A DNA stretch of 39,196 bases from Mycobacterium asiaticum (GTDB lineage Bacteria > Actinomycetota > Actinomycetes > Mycobacteriales > Mycobacteriaceae). Position numbers and translations under genes: made by a program. Below, piece by piece: positions 1 through 8,225 of the stretch. Location of the stretch: the NCBI RefSeq assembly GCF_001673315.1, contig NZ_LZLQ01000026.1:1-39196 (forward strand), written 5' to 3'. Under the pieces are notes generated by a model. It ran no database searches, was not told where the DNA came from, and was given only the letters and a program-made list of their open reading frames with translations. The stretch's first letter is position 1, and each line of letters opens with the position of its first letter.

Positions 1-1
1 T

Positions 2-76
2 GAGCATGTCCAGTGAATCGAGAATGGTGCTGTTGCCTACGAGATCGAGGACGGCGTCGAGTTGTTTTGACTCGGC
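2..76 (-). pseudogene. Internal fragment of a zinc-type/quinone oxidoreductase (MDR family)
   Basis: Read on the minus strand, about 25 codons run without a stop and contain [20 protein letters not shown]. This is typical of the part of medium-chain dehydrogenases/quinone oxidoreductases just after the NAD(P)-binding fold. Upstream, beyond about position 80, the frame turns into Arg/Pro-rich antisense of the glycine-rich repeats, so the dehydrogenase has lost its N-terminal part here. Its C-terminal part, if present, lies outside the window to the left. The function (NADPH-dependent reduction of a carbonyl or quinone) is family knowledge only. The short length limits certainty. Confidence 0.55.
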
Positions 77-109
77 GTTGGTGCGGCGGGCACGGTCGGT
101 GCGACGGGC

Positions 110-2023
110 ATGCAAGGCGGAGCCGGTGGGTCCGGAGGCGCCGGTGGAGCCGGTGGCAATGGCGGGATCTTGTGGGGTGCTGGTGGCGCCGGCGGAGCCG
201 GCGGACTGGGCGGGGCGGGCGGTGCAGGTGGTACCGGTGCGGCCGGCACGACAGGGAACCCGGCGGTCAGTGCGGGTGCCGGGGGTAACGGCGGCGCCGG
301 TGGCCAGGGCGGGACCGGCGGGACGTCGGGGTTGTTCGGTGGTGGCGTGGGGGCCCTCGGTAACGGCGGAACAGGTGGGGACGGTGGCGCCGGGATCCTC
401 GGAGGCACGGGCGGGGCCGGCGGGTCCGGCTCGCACGGCGGCGACGGTGGGATCGGCGGCGCGTCGGTCGCCTCGAGCGACGGAAACGTTGTCGGCGGGA
501 CCGGAGGGGCGGGCGGCGTCGGCACCGCCGGCCACGGCGGTAATGGCGGCATCGGTGGCAACGCGACAAACACCGGTACCGGAGGTGCCACCGGCGGAGC
601 GGGAGGGGCCGGCGGCAACGGCACCGGCACCGGCGGGGACGGCGGCGCCGGCGGAAGTGCTGTTATCGAGAACAGCGCATCCGCGGGCATGGCCGCTGGC
701 GGTCGTGGCGGTGACGGGGGTGCGGGTACGTCGGGCGGTCGGGGTGGGCTTGGTGGTCTCGCAACAACCGAGGGCACCGGAACCGTCATCGGTGGCGACG
801 GCGGCGCGGGTGGTGGTGCCACCGCTGGCGACGGTGGTGCCGGAGGCGATGGCGGGAGAGCCATCGACAAACACCTTGGCCCGAACGGTGACGCCTTCGG
901 CGGCCACGGCGGAGCGGGCGGAGCCGGCGGTGACACTGGCAGCGGCGGCAGCGGCGGCGCCGGCGGTAATGCCTGGAACCTCGGAACCGGAAGCGCGACC
1001 GGTGGCACCGGCGCGGCCGGTGGAGATGGCACGCTCGGAGCCGGCGGGGACGGCGGCGCCGGAGGCAGCGCCAGCGTCGCGACCAGCGACGCTGCGGCCG
1101 TTGCCACCGCCGGACACGGTGGAAACGGCGGCACGGGCACCACGGGAGGGGACGGGGGCGCCGGCGGCGGGAGCTTCACTGGCACCGCGGGCAATGGCGG
1201 GAGTAATGGTTCGGTCAGCGGCGGCGACGGTGGTATGGGCGGCGCCGGCACCGTCGGTAACGGTGGTGCTGGCGGCGCTGGCGGGTCGGCTTATATCGAC
1301 AGCGAGCTCGCAACGGGTGACGCCATCGGCGGCCACGGCGGGGCCGGCGGGACAGGTGGCGCCAGTGGCGTCGGTGGTAGCGGCGGCAATGGCGGTTACG
1401 CGGAGAATCACGGCGCCGGCAATGCGATCGGAATGAATGGTGCGCTAGGCGGGACCGGCGGCGCGGACGGCGGGGCCGGCGGTAACGGCGGCAACGCGAC
1501 CAGTGCGGGAACCGGACTTGCGATCGCCGGCGCCGGTGCGGACGGCACGAGCGCGGGCAGCGTCGGCTCCGGCGGGGACGGTGGCGACGGAGGCCGCGCC
1601 TCTGTTGCGAACGTCAACGCCTCCACTCACGCCATCGGCGGTCGGGCCGGAGCGGGCGGAACCGGCGGCGCCGGCGGTGTCGGCGGAAACGGTGGTCACG
1701 GCGGGAACGCGGATAACAGCGGTGCCGGCGACGCCATCGGCGCTGTTGGCGGCGTCGGCGGTGCGGGCGGCGCTGGCGGGGGTAACGGCGGAGACGGCGG
1801 TGACGCTTACATCTTGGGCAGCGGAAACGCGGTCGGCGGTGACGGTGGCGAGGGCGGCGCGGGGCTGGAGGACCTCAGCAACGGTGGCAACGGCGGCAAC
1901 GGAGGTACGGCGGGCGCGGGCGCTGGCACCGCGACGGGCGGCGAGGGCGGTGCCGGGGGTGCAGGCGGCCCGGGCGGTTCCCCCGGCGCATCCGGCCATC
2001 GCGGGGAAGAGTCGCTCAGCTGA
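110..2023 (+). CDS. PGRS-type glycine-rich repeat protein lacking a PE domain (probable gene fragment)
   Basis: About 640 residues consist almost entirely of GGAGG, GGNGG and GGDGG units, as in the PGRS domain of mycobacterial PE_PGRS proteins. Every 30-40 residues the runs are broken by short polar spacers such as VATSDAAAV or NSASAG. PE_PGRS proteins normally start with a PE domain of about 95 residues that directs ESX-5 secretion. None is visible: the frame opens only after a TGA at 68-70, with dehydrogenase-like sequence on the other strand upstream. The ATG at 110 has no convincing ribosome-binding site, so the true start may be lost. The protein ends in a non-repetitive tail (GHRGEESLS). 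Many shadow frames, including a long Pro-rich minus-strand one, are by-products of the GC-rich repeats. Confidence 0.6.
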   Translation: MQGGAGGSGGAGGAGGNGGILWGAGGAGGAGGLGGAGGAGGTGAAGTTGNPAVSAGAGGNGGAGGQGGTGGTSGLFGGGVGALGNGGTGGDGGAGILGGTGGAGGSGSHGGDGGIGGASVASSDGNVVGGTGGAGGVGTAGHGGNGGIGGNATNTGTGGATGGAGGAGGNGTGTGGDGGAGGSAVIENSASAGMAAGGRGGDGGAGTSGGRGGLGGLATTEGTGTVIGGDGGAGGGATAGDGGAGGDGGRAIDKHLGPNGDAFGGHGGAGGAGGDTGSGGSGGAGGNAWNLGTGSATGGTGAAGGDGTLGAGGDGGAGGSASVATSDAAAVATAGHGGNGGTGTTGGDGGAGGGSFTGTAGNGGSNGSVSGGDGGMGGAGTVGNGGAGGAGGSAYIDSELATGDAIGGHGGAGGTGGASGVGGSGGNGGYAENHGAGNAIGMNGALGGTGGADGGAGGNGGNATSAGTGLAIAGAGADGTSAGSVGSGGDGGDGGRASVANVNASTHAIGGRAGAGGTGGAGGVGGNGGHGGNADNSGAGDAIGAVGGVGGAGGAGGGNGGDGGDAYILGSGNAVGGDGGEGGAGLEDLSNGGNGGNGGTAGAGAGTATGGEGGAGGAGGPGGSPGASGHRGEESLS

Positions 2024-2143
2024 GCGAGCCGGTATTGAAGCGGTCGGCCGTCGATCGTTGGAGTTCGGTTCCCGATCAATCATCAAGGGCCAGCTGATTT
2101 CGACGGCGGCGGGTACGCGAAGCCTCGGCCCCTATTGGGATGG

Positions 2144-2833
2144 CTACAGCGGCGAAGACTGTCTTTCTGTTGGGACGCGCGAGTTCGAGGATGCGTGTCG
2201 TTCGTGGATCGATAGCGACGTTATCCGCGGATAAAGGATCGCTGGGCCGAGCCATCGCACAAGGAAGCGGCGTAGTTCGATTCCTTTCCGCGGGGGGTGC
2301 CCGGGATCGGTCAGGATGGATTGCACGCTGCGTAAAGTCATTTCGGCAAGCTCACGCAGCGTGGTGGTGTCGAAACCGTGCAGCCCCCAGTCCACCTCCA
2401 AGCGGTCAAAAACCGACAAGCAGAACGTGATCGCCGTGTCAGAGGTCAGCGAGGTGACGGCGTCGCCGTCCTGTCGCCGGGTCAGCAGACTCTCCAGCTG
2501 TGGATCGCCCGCGAGGTTCTCGATTCCGAACGACACACTTTCGACGATCGCAGTGACCGGGTCGTTGAGTCCTTTGGTGTGTTCTACAACCTGGTCGATG
2601 AACCCGTTGACCGCACGCATTGAGCTGGCAATCAGCAGTGTGTCAGCATTCGGAAAATAGCGGTACACCGTCTGGCGAGTGACACCGAGCTTGCGCGCGA
2701 CATCGGCAAGGCGGATCGCTGATCCGTGTTCGGCGACCACTTCGTCCACCGCGTCCAAAATGCGGGCAATCGCCTCTTCATCCGATGCAGGGGTGGACCC
2801 CGCCCAGCCGCGACTACGCATCCGCTGCCACAA
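2144..2833 (-). CDS. TetR-family transcriptional regulator
   Basis: This is a one-component repressor-type regulator of about 229 residues, the usual TetR length. The N-terminal DNA-binding domain covers roughly residues 22-68, with the recognition part VTRQTVYRYFPNADTLL. The remaining helical region would bind an unknown ligand and form the dimer. The frame begins with TTG at 2833, inside the last codons of the P450 gene. An in-frame ATG follows at 2821, also inside the P450 gene, so translation is probably coupled. Shared transcription suggests it controls its own operon, with a P450 substrate or product as effector (inference). It converges on the PGRS-type frame. The family is clear; the target is unknown. 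Confidence 0.85.
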   Translation of the reverse strand: MWQRMRSRGWAGSTPASDEEAIARILDAVDEVVAEHGSAIRLADVARKLGVTRQTVYRYFPNADTLLIASSMRAVNGFIDQVVEHTKGLNDPVTAIVESVSFGIENLAGDPQLESLLTRRQDGDAVTSLTSDTAITFCLSVFDRLEVDWGLHGFDTTTLRELAEMTLRSVQSILTDPGHPPRKGIELRRFLVRWLGPAILYPRITSLSIHERHASSNSRVPTERQSSPL

Positions 2834-4067
2834 GCATTTCGATGTCGAACTCGATAGGAAGTGTTGTCGGCCCGGTCATTCCCAGCACAGATTTCCACGG
2901 GGCCGGGCCCACGCGATGAGGTGCCGGGAGACGTTTGGTCAGCACTACAAGGGCTTCCGCCAATTCTCGGCGCGCCAAATTCGCTCCTAGGCAGTAGTGC
3001 GCGCCGCCGCCGAAGGTCAGAATTGCGGGTACGTCCTTGCGCGAGATGTCGAAACGGTCAGCATCGTCATAGATCGCCGGATCTCGGTTGGCTGCAAAGG
3101 TATTGGCGAGTACGAACGTCCCTTTCGGGAACATATAGCCACTGAACTCAACATCCTCAACAGCCGCTCGCGGCACGATACAGGCTGCCGGCGAGTGGCG
3201 CATGCTCTCCTCGACCGCCTGCATGGCAAGTTCGGGATGGTCGCGCAGCTTCGTCCATTGGTCGGGATGCTCGCAGAGCACCTGAATCGACGCCGCCAGT
3301 TGATTCCGCGTAGTGTCCGTTCCCGCCATCAAAAAGCCGGCCACCAGCATGCGGAGTTCATCGAGATTGAGCCGGTCGCCGTCACTTTCGGCACGAATGA
3401 GTTCTGACAGCAGGTCATCGGTGAGATTGTCTCGGCGGGCGGCGACCATGTCATCGACGTAGGCGTCGAGTTCGCTCCAAGCGCGCATGATCGAGGCCTC
3501 ATCGAAGTTGGCATCCGGCTGAAAGTTGAGGGCTTTGAAGACCTCCTCCGTCCAGTCTGCGAACAACTGCCAATCCTCGCGAGGCGCGCCAAGCAGCGCG
3601 CACATGATCGGTGTCGGGTAGCGACGCGCGATATCGGTCACGACGTCGCAATGTCCGGCCTCGATCACTCGATCGATCAGCCCATTCACCACCTCGTGGA
3701 TCGTGCCTGTGAGACGGGATGTCGCGCGGGGAGTGAACGCCTTGGCAACCAGTTTGCGCAACCGCACGTGTGGTGGCCCGTTCAAGCCCAAAAGGCTGGT
3801 CGCCATCTTGTCGAACAACGGACCGGACGTGATGCCCTGCGCCGCTAGGGTGATACCGGGCGGCAGCCGAAATCTATTGTCGCGCAGTAATTCACGAGCC
3901 AGATCGTAGGACAGGACCTCCGGTCCGAGGGGTCCGATAGCGATGGGCGCACGCGTTTGTGCACTTCGCAGATCATCGATGAGGTCGTGCGGCGTGGCGG
4001 TGAGCCCGTAACTGATTGTGGGGAGGCCTGCCTCGAAGACGCTGGGGGCGATGCTGTCCGTGCTCAT
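2814..4067 (-). CDS. Cytochrome P450 monooxygenase
   Basis: A soluble bacterial P450 of about 417 residues that would insert one oxygen atom into a small hydrophobic substrate using ferredoxin-delivered electrons. Numbered from the start used here, the oxygen-activating I-helix motif AGTDTT is at about 248-253, the ExxR pair of the K helix (ESMR) at 287-290, and the haem-binding loop FGGGAHYCLGANLARRE carries the axial Cys at about 359. The frame extends upstream to 4154, but ATG 4067 (MSTDSIAP) is preceded by AGGAGG and gives a normal P450 N-terminus. The stop lies inside the start of the TetR gene, so the two genes form an operon. No ferredoxin gene is adjacent. The CYP subfamily was not assigned. 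Confidence 0.93.
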   Translation of the reverse strand: MSTDSIAPSVFEAGLPTISYGLTATPHDLIDDLRSAQTRAPIAIGPLGPEVLSYDLARELLRDNRFRLPPGITLAAQGITSGPLFDKMATSLLGLNGPPHVRLRKLVAKAFTPRATSRLTGTIHEVVNGLIDRVIEAGHCDVVTDIARRYPTPIMCALLGAPREDWQLFADWTEEVFKALNFQPDANFDEASIMRAWSELDAYVDDMVAARRDNLTDDLLSELIRAESDGDRLNLDELRMLVAGFLMAGTDTTRNQLAASIQVLCEHPDQWTKLRDHPELAMQAVEESMRHSPAACIVPRAAVEDVEFSGYMFPKGTFVLANTFAANRDPAIYDDADRFDISRKDVPAILTFGGGAHYCLGANLARRELAEALVVLTKRLPAPHRVGPAPWKSVLGMTGPTTLPIEFDIEMLVAADA

Positions 4068-4504
4068 CGATTCTCTCGACCTCCTGCGCCCAGGCGGGCG
4101 TCCGATACGGACGTTTATGACTGGAGTGTATGACCAGCGCACAGGAACGGTCAATATAGGCTGCGTCAGGGCTGGTAAACGGCGTTAGCCCGCCCCAACG
4201 ATCATACGTTTTTTGCTCAGACGTCCGCCCAGGTTCGCGAGGGACCCCATGCACGTCCGGTAGTGCGTCGTCATGCTCGTTGATTTTGGATATGTCGACG
4301 AATAGTGGATCGACAGGCCCACGCCGGTACAGCAGCGAGTCGAATACCCGATGCGTTTCTGCGTCATCACGTGCTGTCGTTTCTCGACCAGCTTGGCTGG
4401 ATGATCTCACTTGAGGGCATTCAAGGCCTAGAGGAGTTGCAGAAGCTGGACGTGTTCACCGTCTGAAAGGCGGCAACGAGATGCCCGCCACGATCCGCAG
4501 AATG
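4068..4504. other. Intergenic stretch with possible decayed coding remnant
   Basis: This 437-base gap separates the P450 start from the end of the PucR-type gene. The first bases hold the P450 ribosome-binding site (AGGAGG on the minus strand near 4085). On the plus strand a frame ending with TGA at 4464-4466 reads protein-like at its C-terminus (FLDQLGWMISLEGIQGLEEL) but has no clear start and no family I recognise. It may be the tail of a degraded gene. I see no RNA gene or repeat. Confidence 0.35.
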
Positions 4505-5860
4505 CTAGCTGGGTGCGGGTAGGGAACCGACGCCAGACGGAGAAAACCTCCCGCTTCCGCCATCGATGTCAGCCGCCACCCGTGTCTCGGACGCGCCCAC
4601 GACGACTTCGAAGAGCGACAGCGCGACGCGCAACTCGAGGCTGCGCTTCTCCAACGATCTCCCCAGCAGTTCCTCCGCTTGGCGGACCCGGTAGGCGACG
4701 GTGTTCTCGTGAATATGCAATCGTTTCGCGGTCCGGCCACGGCTGCAATTTTCGTCGAGGTACGTGCGCAGGGTGGCCGCCAGGCGTCGAGTGGTTTCGT
4801 CCTCAGATACCAAGCGGCCCAACTCACGTCGCACAAAAGCACATGACTGTTCGAGGTCGACCGTCGCGATTGCGCGCAGGGAAATGTTGCCGTAGCGGGT
4901 GACGCCGCCGGCGGGCCGACCGGCCAGCACGGCGATTCGTTGCGCTTCGAGCGCCTCGAAGTGACTGACCCGAAATCCTCCGATACCCCGCGCGGGCTCA
5001 CCGATTGCGACTCGGACGCCGGGCGCACTTGCCGTCCGAAACCGCAACTCGTCCAAGGTCTTCGACGGCACGTCGCTGTGCGAGCTGATCCACGCGGCGA
5101 CCGACAGCATGCCGAGTGGATGAACGAGTGGATTCTGGTTACCGATCGTTGCAGCGATGTCGCGGATGGCGGATTCCAGGATGGCCTGGGTATTACGTCC
5201 TTCCTCGTGCGTGTCCAGCCAGGCGATAGCAGCGACATGCACGCGGCGGATATCGTGACGAAGTCGCTTGGTCGCGACGTCGGCATCGATGGATTGTCCG
5301 GCCAGGATGGTGCCAATCGTCTCGGCCTGGCTGGCGGCGGCGCTGCGTAGCCACCGATCGCGTTCGACGGTGTAAACCTCTTCGACCAAACAGAGCGCGG
5401 CATCGACGTAGGCGAACATCCACGCTGATGACAGCTCACTCGCGAGGTTCAACTCGACCGCATCGCTCGAGTGTGTACCCAAAATCGCGTTGAGGTGTCG
5501 AGACGTCGCGGCGTGAGCAAGCCGGTAGCTACGCATCAATGTGGTAAGCGGAATGCCGTGTTGCGCACCGTCCTGCGCGTAGGCGAGGGTCGGAAAAGCG
5601 AGGCGCGCCTTGTCGGCGGGGTCAGCGCCGGTGAGCAGCACCTCGGCGAAGTCGCGGATGCTGGCTTCGGTGCTCGCGCGGTTCACCTCGAGTGCTTCCG
5701 CGTTGCCTAGCAGGTCGGGGAGCCGCTCGAAAGTGTAGGTATTCACCGAAGCCGCGATCTCGGAAGCGCGCTCGGCTAGTTCGGCGGCCGCCGGTCGCAG
5801 CACCGCCAACCACACTTTCCGCTGATCGTCGCCGCGAGCGCCTACCCAGACCGGCTCCAT
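4505..5860 (-). CDS. PucR/CdaR-type helix-turn-helix regulator
   Basis: A regulator of about 451 residues. The C-terminal 60-70 residues form a PucR-type HTH, with LRTYLDENCSRGRTAKRLHI followed by HENTVAYRVRQAEELLGRSL. The middle part resembles the GGDEF-like sensing region of the family, and the N-terminal 200 residues are helical with no recognised ligand domain. ATG 5860 (MEPVWVGAR) is used; an in-frame GTG at 5884 would add 8 residues. It is divergent from the acyltransferase row, with 113 bases between the two starts. PucR-type proteins often control the neighbouring operon, so regulation of the lipid or sulfate-ester genes to its right is a reasonable inference. Effector unknown. Confidence 0.82.
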   Translation of the reverse strand: MEPVWVGARGDDQRKVWLAVLRPAAAELAERASEIAASVNTYTFERLPDLLGNAEALEVNRASTEASIRDFAEVLLTGADPADKARLAFPTLAYAQDGAQHGIPLTTLMRSYRLAHAATSRHLNAILGTHSSDAVELNLASELSSAWMFAYVDAALCLVEEVYTVERDRWLRSAAASQAETIGTILAGQSIDADVATKRLRHDIRRVHVAAIAWLDTHEEGRNTQAILESAIRDIAATIGNQNPLVHPLGMLSVAAWISSHSDVPSKTLDELRFRTASAPGVRVAIGEPARGIGGFRVSHFEALEAQRIAVLAGRPAGGVTRYGNISLRAIATVDLEQSCAFVRRELGRLVSEDETTRRLAATLRTYLDENCSRGRTAKRLHIHENTVAYRVRQAEELLGRSLEKRSLELRVALSLFEVVVGASETRVAADIDGGSGRFSPSGVGSLPAPS

Positions 5861-5973
5861 CACGTCACGGTATCCCGCGCCCACCCGGCGGTGCGGAAAT
5901 TCGACAACAGAAGTGGCAGACGTTGGCGCAAGCAGACAAGCGCACGACGGGCGCTGCGAAGGACGATCTTCGC

Positions 5974-7497
5974 ATGCGACAACTCACCAGTCTCGATGCC
6001 CAGTTCCTGGCTCTCGAAAACGACCGCGTTCAAGGTCATGTCAGCGTGCTGGGGATATATGACCCGCAGACCGAATCGGGCCGGCCGCTGGATGCGACGC
6101 TCGTTCGCGATCTGATCAGCGAACGGCTGCATTTGCTGCCCACTTTCCGGTGGCGACTCGCGCAGGTGCCTTTCATGCTGGACTACCCCTACTGGGTCGA
6201 CGATGGCACCTTCGACATCGAGTACCACGTCCGAGAGCTCGCGTTGCCTGCTCCGGGCGGTCACCGACAGCTCGCCGAGCAGGTCGCACGGATCATTGGT
6301 CGACAGCTAGACCGGGCGCGACCGCTGTGGGAGGTGTATGTCATCCATGGTCTCCAGGATGGCGGCGTCGCTCTACTGACGAAAATGCATCACGCGGCCG
6401 TTGACGGCGTCTCAGGCAACGAAGTGATGGGCATCCTCCTCGACCACGCCGCGACGGGCCGCGAGGTCGGACAACCTAAGGACGTCGCCGCAGAGAACTT
6501 CCCGTCTGAAGTAGAGATGCTCGGCCGCGGTTTGGTCGGGCTGTTACGCCAGCCGTTGCGGATATTGCGTGCCTGGCCCACCGCTTTACCGCATCTCGAT
6601 GACGTGCCGACTGTTCGCCACCTGCCAGGTGTGAAGACAATCGCCCGCAGCAGCCGGCTGCTCAAACGAGCCGTGCCTGCTCGCAGTGACCGAACGATCC
6701 TGCAGGGCAACGACATCGCTGCTCCTCGGACCCGGTTCCAAGCGCGCGTGTCACCTCATCGGCGGGTCGCGTTCGGCTCGCTGTCGCTCGCCGAGGTCAA
6801 GACGATCAAGAACACGTTTGGCTGCACCGTCAACGACGTCGTCCTAGCAATCTGCGCGGCCGGGTTGCGCTCTTGGCTCGGTGAACGTGGCGAACTCCCC
6901 ACGGAGCCACTTGCAGCGTTCATTCCGATGTCCGTTCGCACTCCTGAGGAGATGGGGACATTCGGCAATCGGGTCTCGGTGATGATCACCCAGCTACCGA
7001 CCGACGTTGCAGATCCAATGGAACGCCTGCACCGCATCAACGAAGCAATGGAAGCCGCCAAGGAGCGCCACCGCGCGCTACCGGTGACGTTGCTGCAAGA
7101 TGCCAACCATTTCATTCCGCCTGCTCTTCTTGCACAGGCAGCCCGTGCCACGTCCAGGTTGGCCGGCGTGCTCAAGCAACCGGCGAACGTGATGATCTCG
7201 AACGTCCCGGGGCCGTCGAACCCGACGTATCTTGGCGGCGCCCGGCAACGCGCACAGTTTCCGGTCTCCGGAGTCCTGGACGGCATCGGCCTCAACATCA
7301 CTGTGATGAGCTATTTGGACTCGCTGGAGTTCGGGGTCGTTGTCGATCGCGGCCAGCTCGACGACCCATGGCCGATCCTTGACGCGCTTCGGGCCGGCCT
7401 GGACGAGCTTCGCGATCTGGCCGAGGCCCACGCATCGGCAACACCCATCAGCTCGAGCCGCCGCAAGACGCCCAGCCGTCGGAAGGTCAGCTCATGA
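5974..7497 (+). CDS. WS/DGAT-type acyltransferase (wax ester synthase/diacylglycerol acyltransferase)
   Basis: This enzyme would transfer an acyl group from acyl-CoA to diacylglycerol or a long-chain alcohol, making storage lipid at the membrane or lipid droplet. It is about 507 residues, close to mycobacterial Tgs proteins. The start MRQLTSLDAQFL is the typical family N-terminus. The catalytic HHxxxDG motif is HHAAVDG at about 139-145, and a conserved SNVPGPS segment lies near residue 409. The open frame extends upstream to 5692, but that part overlaps the divergent regulator and lacks family similarity. Its stop overlaps a possible ATG of the next gene (ATGA at 7494). The next two genes follow closely on the same strand. 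The exact acceptor cannot be read from sequence. Confidence 0.92.
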   Translation: MRQLTSLDAQFLALENDRVQGHVSVLGIYDPQTESGRPLDATLVRDLISERLHLLPTFRWRLAQVPFMLDYPYWVDDGTFDIEYHVRELALPAPGGHRQLAEQVARIIGRQLDRARPLWEVYVIHGLQDGGVALLTKMHHAAVDGVSGNEVMGILLDHAATGREVGQPKDVAAENFPSEVEMLGRGLVGLLRQPLRILRAWPTALPHLDDVPTVRHLPGVKTIARSSRLLKRAVPARSDRTILQGNDIAAPRTRFQARVSPHRRVAFGSLSLAEVKTIKNTFGCTVNDVVLAICAAGLRSWLGERGELPTEPLAAFIPMSVRTPEEMGTFGNRVSVMITQLPTDVADPMERLHRINEAMEAAKERHRALPVTLLQDANHFIPPALLAQAARATSRLAGVLKQPANVMISNVPGPSNPTYLGGARQRAQFPVSGVLDGIGLNITVMSYLDSLEFGVVVDRGQLDDPWPILDALRAGLDELRDLAEAHASATPISSSRRKTPSRRKVSS

Positions 7498-7568
7498 GCG
7501 GAGATGCCAGCTGCGTCACCAGCACACATCGGCCTGAACCAAAACACCAGCAGCAGAAGGGAATAGCT

Positions 7569-8165
7569 ATGAGCCGCTTCGACATCACCCAGACCAACCG
7601 AGCCGTCGAGCGATTGATCGAAACGACCGAGAACCCTCGGCACCGCTACATGCTGCACGCTTACAACCGCCACCGTTACCTGGAAATGGCCGGCCGATAC
7701 GAAGAAATCTTTGCCCCCGACATGACGATCGAGAAACCGGTCTACCACTTCAACATGCTTGGCAAAAGCATCACCGTCGAGGGCACCGAGCAGGTCAAAT
7801 CCCTCTACCGCGAATGGGCCGACACGGCGCAGTGCATCTTTTACTCTGATGACGAGAAGCTGGCCGTCAGCGACACCATGATCGTCTCGACTTCGCTGAT
7901 CTATCAACAGACTCCGGGCAAGTTGTTGACTGCTGAAGGCGCGCCTGTCGACCCGAATGCCACATACCTGGTGAAGACCGCGGAGCACATGATTTGGCCA
8001 TACGATGAGGGCCGGCTGGTCGGTGAAGACGTCTGGGAATACGACGAAGCGGCGAGGGAAATCATCCTGCTCGATCCGGCAGATGTCCTGACCGTCCAAC
8101 AGTCCGCCCTGCTGCTCGACCCCCTCATCAAGCCGCTACCGGCCGACAATCCGTTCCTCGGGTGA
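7569..8165 (+). CDS. SnoaL/NTF2-like fold protein, function unknown
   Basis: A protein of about 198 residues with the look of the NTF2-like/SnoaL superfamily: an N-terminal helix with RHRYMLHAYNRHRYLEMAGR, then alternating strands and repeated aromatic/acidic pairs (IEKPVYHFNMLGK, VGEDVWEYDE). Members of this fold are small isomerases, hydratases or binding proteins. No catalytic residues can be named. ATG 7569 is preceded by AGAAGGGA at a normal distance, while the alternative ATG 7494 overlaps the acyltransferase stop and adds 25 low-complexity residues. The gene sits between the acyltransferase and sulfatase genes, 60 bases before the latter. Similar mycobacterial proteins lie next to sulfatases or lipid genes, but that is recollection, not shown here. 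Confidence 0.6.
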   Translation: MSRFDITQTNRAVERLIETTENPRHRYMLHAYNRHRYLEMAGRYEEIFAPDMTIEKPVYHFNMLGKSITVEGTEQVKSLYREWADTAQCIFYSDDEKLAVSDTMIVSTSLIYQQTPGKLLTAEGAPVDPNATYLVKTAEHMIWPYDEGRLVGEDVWEYDEAAREIILLDPADVLTVQQSALLLDPLIKPLPADNPFLG

Positions 8166-8225
8166 CACTTCGGAGCCAAATCGAAGGCCTAGAGTGACAA
8201 GACGCGGCCAGAGGAGGGAGATGCG

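Noticed and set aside
37..1251. 404-residue Pro-rich frame antisense to the PGRS array
   Set aside because: GGC/GCC-rich repeats leave open frames on both strands; the Pro-Pro-Ala pattern is the mirror of Gly-Gly-Ala and has no domain.
3973..4410. 145-residue frame overlapping the P450 5' end
   Set aside because: It overlaps the clear P450 N-terminus in another frame and has no domain.
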